From Welwitschia mirabilis (Eukaryota > Gnetophyta > Gnetopsida > Welwitschiales), in assembly GCA_051453625.1 (NCBI GenBank), contig JBOZIK010000001.1, positions 139,682,445 to 139,746,444 on the forward strand: a stretch of 64,000 nt of DNA, read 5' to 3'. The position numbers were made by a program, and so were the translations under genes. This document shows positions 1-9,964 of the stretch, one piece after another. The notes below the pieces were generated by a model. It had not been told where the DNA came from. It saw nothing but the letters and a program-made list of their open reading frames with translations, and ran no database searches. Positions within the stretch are counted from its first letter, which is position 1. Each line of letters begins with the position of its first letter.

Positions 1-722
1 ATCACCTATTTTGAAAACTTCTTCTATCTGTTGGTATTGAACATCGAGTTTCTTATTCTTATCACCCTCAAACCAATGGTCTAGCTAAAAATGTGAATAG
101 GGGGATTAAGAAAATGCTTCAAAAATTAGTTTTAGTCAATAAGAAGATTTAGTCCTCGAACCTTAATGATGTTCTTTGGGCTTATCGTACTACTTGGTGT
201 AACTCTCTTGGTTTCACACCCTATGAACTTATGTATGGTAAAGTATGTATGTCATCAGTTGATATTTGTTATAATTCTTATCGTTCCACCCATCAACTGA
301 ACCTTGCTGACCTCAATGAAAATCTTAAAATTCTCCTAGCATAACTTAACCATCTTGATGAAAAATGTACTCATGCCCTACATCATCAACTTATCCACAA
401 GACTCAAGCCAAGTTTTGACATAATAAAAAACTTATTCATAAATAGTTTAAACCTGGCCAATTTGTCCTATTGTATAACACTTGAGTACACCTCCTACAC
501 AATAAGTTAACTTCTAAATGATTAGGCCCTTATCTTATTAAGAAACTACACTCAAATGGCTTAGTTGAGATTTCTAATTTAAACACTAAATAAATCCAAA
601 AAGTTAATAGACAAAGGTTAAAACTCTACAAGTCATTTTTTGATAAAACCTTAAACATGATAGAAGCACTTATTTTGGAAGCCCCTCTTCAAAAGAAGGA
701 CCTTCCTTTTTCCATTATCTAA
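1..722 (+). pseudogene. Ty3/gypsy pol relic, integrase C-terminal part (element E0)
   Basis: The plus strand reads as the end of an integrase. A YHPQTNGLA motif lies near base 60, LNDVLWAYRTT near 165 and FTPYELMYGK near 215. A basic stretch follows, then FKPGQFVLLYNT near 450 and KLTSK.LGPYLI near 510, the plant gypsy version of the GKL-SRW-GPF block. The frame ends with LPFSII and a TAA at 720-722. The same ending is found in E1 and E2. There are several in-frame stops, so it is a dead copy. No chromodomain follows, which fits Athila/Tat-type elements rather than chromoviruses. The 5' part lies outside the window. Confidence 0.9.
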
Positions 723-1039
723 ATTCTTTCTTAATGCATTCCTTTGGTTAACATCATGTTATCACTTGAACATCTTTCACTTGACTAATTTTTTAGCTTA
801 TGAAGTTACCATGATTAGTAAATATTTTACTTGGGAATTTTCAATGATAAGATTGACTTCACCTAGTCTTGAGACATTCATATGTCGATGAACTTTGTTT
901 TAAAGGAAGATGTCTTGATTATTTTATTTTATTTTAATGCTGTAAGTAATCAGTTGTTTTAGCATGTTCTTCCTTGTTATTTATCTCCTCACTTCACTTT
1001 TATCCTTAGGAGTATTTGATCATGTGGAATTTATATATC

Positions 1040-1092
1040 AAAAGAAAAAGAAAAAGAAAAGAAAAGAAAAAAAGAAAGAATGAAAAAAATAA
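1040..1092 (+). repeat. GA-rich simple sequence
   Basis: A run made almost only of A and G, mainly AAAAG and AAAG units. E2 has a similar purine run at the same relative place (minus strand near 17540). Confidence 0.8.
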
Positions 1093-1189
1093 ATTAGGCT
1101 ATGCCCTTTCATGTTATATTATAAAATTTGACCCTCATGTGTCCTACCGCAATCACACCGAGACAAATAATCTCGAGAGGTGCCTTTGA

Positions 1190-1450
1190 CAGTGTAATAT
1201 GGTAGCTGTGGAAACTCCACTAGGGGGTCAGTTGGTTATGCTATGCAGGTTCTTACTCCTTTAACAATGGTTTTACTCTCCTAATGATGGTAAGAATAGA
1301 ATTGTAGTTAGAGGTTACAATATCTGTGGTGTCCCTGGTGTCATAAGAGGCATTGCTTATTTTCTAGACTTATTATTTTTTTATTCTTTATTGTTTACTT
1401 CCACATAATCACTTTACTTTTCTGGATTCTAGTACTTTTGATAGTTTCTC
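1190..1450 (+). other. Conserved non-coding block of the gypsy 3' region, E0 copy
   Basis: It contains GTGGAAACTCCACTAGGGG near 1208, GTTCTTACTCC near 1248, TCCCTGGTGTCATAAGAGGC near 1333 and TTATTTTCTAGA near 1357, in that order. The same words in the same order occur on the minus strand in E2 (17190-17470) and E1 (22210-22520). No shared open frame is evident, so it was probably an RNA or cis element of the retrotransposon. Confidence 0.7.
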
Positions 1451-1514
1451 GAGTTTATTCTAATATTGTAAGATAGGAGAAGAATGGAATAATGCAAAGA
1501 TTGTTTTTACTTTG

Positions 1515-1534
1515 AAAAAAGAGGGAAAAAAGAT
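1515..1534 (+). other. Polypurine tract of E0
   Basis: A purine run (GAAAAAAGAGGGAAAAAAGA, with T just after) lies directly against the TGTTATTACC start of the LTR. This is the expected primer for plus-strand DNA synthesis of an LTR element. Confidence 0.7.
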
Positions 1535-2616
1535 TGTTATTACCTCTATCGTGTGGATGACATTCAAGACAACTAGACTGCTGACATGGACAGAAGCTCA
1601 CAGTGCCAACTGCAGAACCTGGCACACATATCAAGAATGTATCGTCCGCATATTTGTCTAGACGACATTGGAGATGATACCACAAGACTAACGGTAGTGC
1701 AAGACACATAATCCAAGGCACAGGGTACACAATCCAAGCTGCTAAGGTGGTGTTGTCGCCTCTGTTGTGTGGATGACATAATGAAAGACAACTATTTCTA
1801 TCTTGTAATGAGTGCCAATGGGCCACGCGAGTTATTAGGGTTTTCTTTTCTCGCCTTAGGGGTTTGGTCACCCATTTCTTCTCTCAGAAATCTATAAATC
1901 CTCCTCTCCCCTTTTATTTCCATTTTTTCATCTATTATTCTCCATACTTGTAACAGAAGCTTGAAGGTGAGAGGTCCATCCCATACTGCAGAAAGGAGTC
2001 CTCTTGGTATCAGGCTGTGTTCCTCTCATTGAGGTGCTATTATTCTAGTCTTATAAGTGGATTTTATCATTAAGTAATACAATTTCATTTCTCCTCATTA
2101 TTATGTATCTCCCTTATTATTCAAGTTGATCTCAGTGTAGCATTCTTAGATTTACTTAGATATTAAGGGCAACTTTCATTAAGGTTGATCTCATTTAAGA
2201 ATAGATTTACATTATTGTTTCTTTTTTCATATTGCATTCAAGTTATATTTTGAGTAGATCTCATACTTTATATTGATTAGGAACTAGTAAATGCTCTTTC
2301 TCTTTGACATAAGTTATAAAGAACTAGTCTTATGATAGGAAGACTAAAGTCTACATAACATACACTTTCATTGTATTTCCATTTGTATTTTCATAGCATT
2401 TCATTACTTGCATTATTGTTATTCAGCTTGCTATAAAGACAAAAGAATAATAAAATACAGTAGTAGAAATCATTTCTCTAACTTCAAGCCTAGTGTCTTT
2501 ATTGGATTATGATATTCGGGTGAACTCCCATATAAACTAGAGTGCTATTTCTGTGATTTATGTGAACTATAGGTTTATCTCAAGGACTTCCAGTCACAAG
2601 AATTCCAACCACAATA
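1535..2616 (+). repeat. 3' LTR of E0 (plus orientation)
   Basis: It begins TGTTATTACC right after the polypurine tract. It ends near CCAACCACAATA, which aligns with the CACACCCCAACA end of the F1 LTRs. The last 150 bases (AAGCCTAGTGTCTTTATTGG, GATATTCGGGTGAAC) match the reverse complement of the F1 LTR start near 5990-6110. It carries two GTGGATGACAT hairpin-type motifs (near 1551 and 1765) and a TATA box at 1893. No paired 5' LTR is in the window. Confidence 0.75.
1893..1899 (+). promoter_or_regulatory. TATA box in the E0 LTR
   Basis: TATAAAT in the context TCTATAAATCCTCC, followed by a pyrimidine-rich stretch. It lies 100-340 bases downstream of the two GATGAC motifs, as expected for an LTR U3 promoter. 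Transcription from this decayed copy is not shown. Confidence 0.5.
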
Positions 2617-5600
2617 AGTTTGAATCAACTTAATGAGACATCTAAGTTATTAGCTAATTTTACTTACCTTCATGATATACCCCTTTTAATAAATAGTACA
2701 ATGCAATGATGATGACCTACATATACCTTAGACTTAATAAACTTTAGTTAATTATACTTATGCATTTCTATTGACTTGGTGATAAAATCCAAATGTACTC
2801 TACTATTATGCCTTTAATCTTCACCCGATCCACTTTCTATTATCAAAACATGCATGAAAATATAGATCTCAATATTCTTGAGAAATTTCTACTTAAGAGA
2901 GATATGCCTCTCTCTGTATAACTCAAACTATATAGTTATTATAGTTGAACACTATAAAATAAGCTCAAATGATAGCATAGCTTCACACTTATTAATTCTT
3001 GCATAAGGATTTTCATGTCCATCATGAATCAATATTTAGAACTAGTAAATAATATAATGTATCTAATAAGTAGGTAGTTTTTAATTTTAAATCTAAAAAG
3101 GAATTAGTAGGTGACATTAAGTATAAAAATTAAACACTAAATACTAAAAAGGAATTTAGTTTTAATATTGTTAAGGAAAATGGATCTTTCTTAACATATT
3201 AAACTTAATCTATCCAAATTAGAAGTGTAAAACTTTTATGTAAAAAGAAATTAAGTTAAGTAAATATTAGTTTTTATTTTAAGTTTAACCTTAAGTTGAT
3301 GTAAGAAAAAAGATATATTTATGAGTTTATGATAATTATAATCACTACAAAACATTTTTAAATAATAAATAAAAAGAACAAATAACTCAAATAAATCTAC
3401 ATAAAATAGACCCAAGTTCCTAGTTAAAAAAACATAAGTGCCCAAATTACACAGAAAATCTCGCATAAAACTAAATTACTACAAGTGCATTAGAATAAGA
3501 AAGAAGCTATTAAAGAAATATAGTAACTATATGTGCATAGATGAAGTCAAAAGTTAAAAATAATCTATGAAAAAAATTGAAATTAAAGTAAGTCTTAGGA
3601 TAATATTATTTCCTCTTACTACTTCAAATATGTTTTTGGAATCCTATTAAATCTACTTTAAACATTATGCATGATTACATAGATAAAAATATGTAGTTGT
3701 AATTAATCATAATTATAAAAACTATTAAATTCACTTTATAGAAGGAAATCTTTAACTAGAGTAAACACACCTAAAATTCATACTAAGATGACTAAAACTT
3801 CATTTGCAAACCTGTGCATCCTTCAGCCAGTGCAAAAACATCAAAGATGATGTGAGGCATAAGCCTTCTTACAAAAACTTCATAAATAACTACTTGATCG
3901 ACATTAGTTCAAGTAAAATTACATTAGTAATTAACTAGTTTCTAGTAATGTTTATACACTTTTTAAGAATTTCAAATCAACATTTTATAAGATTTTATTA
4001 ATGAGCCTATTATTACTTCATCTCCACAACATTATTTAAGATAAACTTTACTCCACTTATTTACTAGCTATTAATGAAGATATAAGAGGGTCACTGAGTA
4101 TTTAAGCTACACATAAAAAAGAATATTATTCTCAATAATATCCATGACAATAAAATGTATAGCTATCTTAACACATAGGAAAGTAGCTAGAAGTGGATAC
4201 GACAGATGATAAAAAGAGCCTCAAAACCTAAAATATCATTTTCATTAGTCCATAGGGTTTTCCTTTCCTAAACATCAATCTAAATTAGATGATAATTAAG
4301 GAGCTAATTGTCTTAGGAGGTAATAATATTGGTTAGTGAGAGAGGGATGTGGATTTTAATAAAGATAGACATGAAGAGCTAGCTCATAGGGTCTTCTATT
4401 AGGATTAAATCTCTACCTAAGGAAGCAATTCTCCTCTTCCAATTTTTTAGGATCATCTAAAAAATATTCTATAGGATCAAATATTATTTCAAATCCCTTT
4501 GATCTTATTTAAAATATTAGCTATAGTCCTTTCTTCTATAAGTGTAAAAGCTGGAGGATGGCTTACATTAGTTCTCTTATGGATGCAAGAACATAGAAAC
4601 TTCTAAAAAGATTTTAATAATATTAAACTACAATAAATTATAATTAAAAGGTTTATTTTATGACAAATGCTATTTATTCATCCACCACAGATAAAACCAA
4701 TTACATATAAATAGAAAACAGGAAACTTTCAAACAAAACAAAAGAACACTACAAAAAATTATATAAAAACTATTAAAAAATGAATATAATGAAAAACCAT
4801 AAAAATAAAAAAATCATATGTAAAACAAGTATACAAAAAACATGAAATGACATAGAATGGCATGCAAAGGTATGACTATGCATGCTTCTTAGAAGCTTGA
4901 GATTTATCAAATGAAAAAGTTCCTTAAGTAAGAAAAACAAAGAGAAATAATTTGATAAAGCAAGCCTAACCAAGTTCTCACTAGGGATCCCTACCCCCCA
5001 TAAGTATAGTATGATGATGCATCTCATTAGTGCTTGAGAATAAATATATTTAACTTAACTATAATATTTTTTACTTTCCTCTTTTTCTACTGTTTAACAC
5101 CTTTAACTAATCAAAAAACTTACTCTTTTAATACATAAAATGATGCATAAACTTTTACATAAACCTAGTAAAAAATTAACCTTTTTCAAGCTTCAAGGGC
5201 ACTACCCCTAAACTTCTACTATGTTGGAATTTTATTAAGATCATCCTAACGCCTTATATCCTTAGGCTTAATGTAATATTAAGGGAGTAGTATTAAATAA
5301 AATCTGGTATAATTGATCGCTTTTCTCTAATATCAATTTATGATGTTTCAATGTATTAAAATTAATTTGTAAGTTAAGCTAAATAAAGTAACTAAAAGAA
5401 TAATTTGAAATCATAAATAAATACATTAAAAAATAGATAGATAACAAGATATTAATGGTTTCATATTAAAAAATAAAAATAAAATCAGTGATTTATCTTT
5501 ATTTACAAATGCTTCATCTCCCATCCTAATCTTCACCAAATGAAAAAGTCTAGTAAGATGAATCAAACATTTTGTATTACCTTTAAGCTCTAGTATAGGA

Positions 5601-5809
5601 AACCACTAATGAACTAGGCCAGATCATTAAGAAAATAGTAAATCCTATGTAAATGCAATACATGTCTTACATATCAATCACATAACCCCTTTTAATGTTA
5701 ATCAAAATGTATAAAAGCCTTTGCACCACTTCTACAAGAGTCATACTCTTTGGATTATGGTTACAAATTTCACTTAATTAATAAGTATTTTTTATAAATT
5801 TTACATTGG
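2617..5809. other. AT-rich interval with no recognised gene
   Basis: About 3.2 kb between the E0 LTR and the start of the E3 LTR. Short open frames exist on the minus strand (3251-3466, 4773-5027), but they are of simple composition and I see no family motif. I see no LTR, terminal inverted repeat or RNA gene here. Confidence 0.5.
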
Positions 5810-5978
5810 TGTTGTTATCCTAAATTGCACTTCAAAGTAGTTAACTCTATAAATAATGTAATTACAAGTGGGCTTAGTAGAGGATGATTCAACCAACAAA
5901 TGTCATAATTTGGAAAGCATAAAGAAACATACTAATCGAGCACATAATTAGAAAAAAATAATTATTTGAATTTTAGTA
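5810..5978 (-). repeat. Family F2 LTR of E3, first fragment
   Basis: It starts TGTTGTTATCCTAAATTGCAC, matching the F2 LTR start at 37499 (TGTTGATGGCCTAAATTTGC) and at 60343. It is interrupted at 5979 by an F1 solo LTR and continues at 8070. The last five bases, TAGTA, are one copy of that insertion's target duplication. Confidence 0.75.
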
Positions 5979-6230
5979 TGTTGGGGTGTGAATTTATATA
6001 ATCTTGAAGTTCTTTAGGTAAATCTATAAATCATATAACTTGCAAAAAGACACATGCTAGTATAGATGCAAGACCACCCGAATGTCATAATCCCAACAAA
6101 GGCACTAGGCTTAGAGTTAGAGAATTGATTTTCAAGGGTAGTTTTTGGTTTTGTATCCTTTACTAATTAAAAGTAAATAATAAAGTAAATGAAATGCAAA
6201 TGAATGAAGTTAAAATGCAAGTGCATGGAA

Positions 6231-6456
6231 NNNNNNNNNNNNNNNNNNNNNNNNNNNNNNNNNNNNNNNNNNNNNNNNNNNNNNNNNNNNNNNNNNNNNN
6301 NNNNNNNNNNNNNNNNNNNNNNNNNNNNNNNNNNNNNNNNNNNNNNNNNNNNNNNNNNNNNNNNNNNNNNNNNNNNNNNNNNNNNNNNNNNNNNNNNNNN
6401 NNNNNNNNNNNNNNNNNNNNNNNNNNNNNNNNNNNNNNNNNNNNNNNNNNNNNNNN
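6231..6456. other. Assembly gap, 226 N
   Basis: It lies inside the F1 solo LTR. The E1 LTR has about 190 bases between the same flanks (about 19860-20048), so the gap size is roughly right. Confidence 0.95.
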
Positions 6457-6745
6457 CCTTAACAAAGGTTTCTCTCATGATCTAAATAAATCATAGAAAT
6501 ATCACTTAACTATGACCAACTTAAAGCATAAGGGACATTCACAGAATTAGAGTGAAAAGAGTAATTGTATTAATAAAAAAACTTTACATTCACTTACCAT
6601 AGAATAATATCTCCTCAATAGAAGAGACATGGCCTAACACTAAGGAAACCCCTTTCTGCAGCTATTGGATGAACCTCCTACCTTTAAGCTTCTGTCACAA
6701 GCATATCAAGTATAAAAGATTATTTGGAAGTGAAGGAGGAAAGGG

Positions 6746-6753
6746 TATTTATA
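6746..6753 (-). promoter_or_regulatory. TATA box of the F1 solo LTR
   Basis: The minus strand reads CTATAAATACC. It sits downstream, on the minus strand, of the palindromic motifs at 6865-7190, giving the same order as in the E0 LTR. Confidence 0.5.
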
Positions 6754-6864
6754 GTTTTACAATGAACCGTAAACCTAGACATCTGTTAAGGAAATCCTAG
6801 CCACCCACATGGCCTATTTGGCACTCATTACAATGTAATTTACTACTGCAGTGTAAAAATAATT

Positions 6865-6902
6865 GTCATCCTATCTGTCATCCACACGACATAGGGGATG
6901 AT
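6865..6902. repeat. Palindromic GTCATCC...GGATGAT motif in the F1 LTR
   Basis: Outer arms GTCATCC and GGATGAT enclose an inner CTGTCATCC/CGACATAGG near-palindrome, so a hairpin or cruciform of about 38 bases is possible. Related copies follow at about 6968-7007, 7045-7095 and 7130-7190 in the same LTR. Confidence 0.65.
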
Positions 6903-7349
6903 GCTATCTTAATAGCTTGGGTTATGTACCTGTACTCCCATGGATTTCCCGCATATATTACTGATGTTATCGTCCTATATTTCATCCACATAACATAGGG
7001 AATGACGCCTTGGACTATGTATCCATGTGATACCGTTAGCCCCATGGGTTGTGATCATCATCTTGTCGGTCATCTAAATGACATGATGGATGATGCCCTA
7101 TCATCATGTGCTGCTATTGGTGCCTTATCCTTTGTCCACATAATAAGCTGTCATCCCCTCTGTTATGGGGATAATAGTTGGGACGACACTCTTTCCAAAC
7201 TTCTTAAGTAGCATAAATTGGTCTTCTTCACCTTTTGTCCTCCTTTAATATGCTAAGTATTAGAACATGCCTGAAATACCTCTAATTATATCAAGAATTA
7301 CATGTTTTCATGATCATCTTATTGTCTCTTCATAATCAGCAAAATTGCA

Positions 7350-7990
7350 NNNNNNNNNNNNNNNNNNNNNNNNNNNNNNNNNNNNNNNNNNNNNNNNNNN
7401 NNNNNNNNNNNNNNNNNNNNNNNNNNNNNNNNNNNNNNNNNNNNNNNNNNNNNNNNNNNNNNNNNNNNNNNNNNNNNNNNNNNNNNNNNNNNNNNNNNNN
7501 NNNNNNNNNNNNNNNNNNNNNNNNNNNNNNNNNNNNNNNNNNNNNNNNNNNNNNNNNNNNNNNNNNNNNNNNNNNNNNNNNNNNNNNNNNNNNNNNNNNN
7601 NNNNNNNNNNNNNNNNNNNNNNNNNNNNNNNNNNNNNNNNNNNNNNNNNNNNNNNNNNNNNNNNNNNNNNNNNNNNNNNNNNNNNNNNNNNNNNNNNNNN
7701 NNNNNNNNNNNNNNNNNNNNNNNNNNNNNNNNNNNNNNNNNNNNNNNNNNNNNNNNNNNNNNNNNNNNNNNNNNNNNNNNNNNNNNNNNNNNNNNNNNNN
7801 NNNNNNNNNNNNNNNNNNNNNNNNNNNNNNNNNNNNNNNNNNNNNNNNNNNNNNNNNNNNNNNNNNNNNNNNNNNNNNNNNNNNNNNNNNNNNNNNNNNN
7901 NNNNNNNNNNNNNNNNNNNNNNNNNNNNNNNNNNNNNNNNNNNNNNNNNNNNNNNNNNNNNNNNNNNNNNNNNNNNNNNNNNNNNNNNNN
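7350..7990. other. Assembly gap, 641 N
   Basis: The flanking bases (AAAATTGCA before, TCTAAACCTGTATAAA after) are adjacent in the E1 LTR near 20780. The gap may therefore be spurious or hide an insertion. Confidence 0.95.
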
Positions 7991-8069
7991 TCTAAACCTG
8001 TATAAATGTCCTGCAAAAGTACTCCAAATACACCATCAAATTCCTACAAATTGGCATTGCAACATAGTA

Positions 8070-8860
8070 TAATCTCTTTAAGTATTACATATTTTGTTAT
8101 GCCAAAAGGAAGAATATCACTACAACTATTCTAATAATGCAATGTATAATGAATACAAAATGAAGAATGCAAGCCTATGATAACCAATTTCTAAGTTGTT
8201 GTAATGTAAAACTCAACTCTTATGACCTGTATTAAATTAAAATTAATATATTAAAAGCATTAATTAAACACAACATAAGCCATAAGAGAAATAAGATAAT
8301 TTAGAGAAAGAAGATATTTTATTTAATAAATTTAATGTATTACAAATACCTCAACAAGGAAGTAACTCCTCAATTACAGAAACACAACCTAATCACTAAA
8401 AATGATCTCTCCTAACATTGAAATGGATCTTTAACTCCTTTAATGCCTTTGTCACCAATTCTAAAATGCTAAAAGATGACTAAATGAGGCCAAATGAGGG
8501 TTTATATGATTTTCCTAAGGTTTTATAGATCTAGAAGATCAATATAGGTGAGGGGGAATTATTAGGTGAAAACTAGACCTTAGTTAACTCAATCAGAGAG
8601 AATTTATGATATTGTCATATTACTGTCATCATTAGGATGACATATGTCATAATACTTCTTCATCATCTAGTCATATGCCATCACATTAGTAGATCAATGG
8701 CATTTGAATTCAAACTATAATGAATATTCCCTATGTTATGTGGATGACATAGGACATAACAGATACATCAGATTACCAAGTCAACATTACCTCAACATTA
8801 TCTAGTTAGTAGTTTCCTAGCTTTATTATAGTGCCATCATAGCCTATGTCATGGGACAGT
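8070..8860 (-). repeat. Family F2 LTR of E3, second fragment
   Basis: It continues the F2 LTR after the solo LTR (TAATCTCTTTAAGTATT matches AAATCTCTTTAAAGTATT near 60514). It runs parallel to E4 through CATTTGAATTCAAACTATAATG at 8701 and 61111. It is broken at 8861 by insertion of E2 and resumes at 44883. Confidence 0.75.
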
Positions 8861-9582
8861 TATTGTAGTGCATATTCATGTAAATGATTATGCTTAAGAA
8901 GATCTTACCATTAACAAATAAAATAGATATCTTACATAATAGAACACACTAATATAGATGGGAGCTAACCTAAATATCTTAATTCCTAGAAGACCTAGGT
9001 TAGAAGAAAAAAAAATTAACTTTAGGAAGAAAAACTTACATTTTCTTGTAATAGAAATAAATTAAAATGTAGAAAAGTACAATGCAACACACTTATGCAT
9101 ACTTAATCTAGAAAGAGAAAGGAATAATGCACCTAAACTAATAATGCTTAACCTTAACAAATGTTACCCTCATAACTGATATCACTCAAGAAATTAGTAC
9201 TAAATCAAAAGTAATACAAACTATAAGGGATAACTAACAACAAGCATAGGAAATGAAAAAAGAGTTTTTGTCTTAAAAGATAAACCATGTTCATATTACA
9301 AAGTACTCATAACTCAATGAAGGAAACACAATATAACACCAAGTAAGACGTCTCTGTACAACTAATAAGGATGAATCTCCACCCCTTTAATCTCCTATCA
9401 CAATAATTTTTAGTAAAAGTGAAGATACGATGAAGTTGATGGTGGAATCAATACTTTATTGATAAAAATAGGTAAATAATAAAATAGACAAATAGGAATG
9501 AATACAATCCTAATGGACACATGAAAGACATATAGATAAATGGCAAGAGTAACATAAATGTTCAGTGGAATGTTATAACAGA

Positions 9583-9626
9583 TGTCATCCTACTAGTCAT
9601 TCAGATGATATAAGGGATAATGTCAT
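9583..9626. repeat. Palindromic GTCATC/GATGAT motif in the F3 LTR
   Basis: The inner near-palindrome GTCATTCAGATGAT lies inside outer arms GTCATCC and GGATAATGTC. The same structure is at about 13787-13830 in the internal LTR copy and near 44484-44525 in the right LTR. Confidence 0.65.
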
Positions 9627-9819
9627 ATCATAAATAATCCATGTGATTTATCAAATTTATCACAATTAGCATTCTTATTGGCTTCAAATATTCTATTATT
9701 TGTATGATCATCTGGATGATGAGGCCAATGATAGGATTTTATAAGTGTTCACCCAATCAGCCTCAATGTTTGCAAGAAGTTTGTCTTAAAAGTAGGAAGT
9801 ATTATGAACTACTCCAAAT

Positions 9820-9836
9820 NNNNNNNNNNNNNNNNN
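9820..9836. other. Assembly gap, 17 N
   Basis: Inside the left E2 LTR. The right LTR has 17 bases between the same flanking words, so the length is probably exact. Confidence 0.95.
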
Positions 9837-9964
9837 AGATTACATTTTTTTATATCTTTCATCTCAGTTCTTTATTATCATGGAAATATAGCATAAACTT
9901 ATCTAATATCCTACAAAACTACTTAAAATGCCCTATCAATTATATGCAAGTTGGTAGTGTAATA

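Larger units (their letters stand above)
723..1514 (+). other. 3' non-coding internal region of E0
   Basis: This is the spacer between the pol stop and the polypurine tract. It aligns by eye with the minus-strand spacer downstream of pol in E2 (about 17866 down to 17190). A purine-only (A/G) simple run lies at about 1040-1090. The 1190-1450 part is the most conserved and is listed separately. Confidence 0.7.
5979..8064 (-). mobile_element. Solo LTR of gypsy family F1, flanked by TAGTA
   Basis: It starts TGTTGGGGTGTGAATTTATA and ends GGCATTGCAACA, so it has TG...CA ends. It is flanked by TAGTA at 5974-5978 and 8065-8069. It matches the E1 LTRs (19603-20859 and 37436-38974) along its length and has no internal domain, so it is a solo LTR, usually formed by LTR-LTR recombination. 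Two N runs (226 and 641 bases) lie inside. The first fits about 190 bases present in the E1 LTR. The second has no counterpart there. The minus-strand TATA box is at 6746-6753. Confidence 0.85.
8861..9964 (-). repeat. Left (3') LTR of E2, family F3
   Basis: It starts TATTGTAGTGCATATTCATG and ends GGTAGTGTAATA. It pairs with the right LTR at 43763-44882 over about 1.1 kb. C-to-T changes explain the lost TG and CA ends. The next bases (TAGTCCTCC) are the complement of a polypurine tract, which places the element on the minus strand. A 17-N run at 9820 corresponds to exactly 17 bases in the other LTR. A GTCATCC...GGATAATGTC palindrome lies at 9583-9626. Confidence 0.85.

Noticed and set aside
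1455-1871. 138-residue minus-strand open frame overlapping the E0 LTR
   Set aside because: It lies antisense within the polypurine tract and U3 of the LTR and repeats the hairpin motif in translation. No protein family motif.
6860-7190. Clustered palindromes as a CRISPR-like array
   Set aside because: Copies are imperfect, spacing is irregular, spacers are not unique inserts, and the same units occur within LTRs genome-style. The sequence is eukaryotic.
6163-8016. Long open frames of 100-230 residues across N runs (also at 15911-16668, 18083-18535, 45135-45698)
   Set aside because: They are open only because N codons cannot be stops. The flanking residues are a few bases of LTR or pol sequence.
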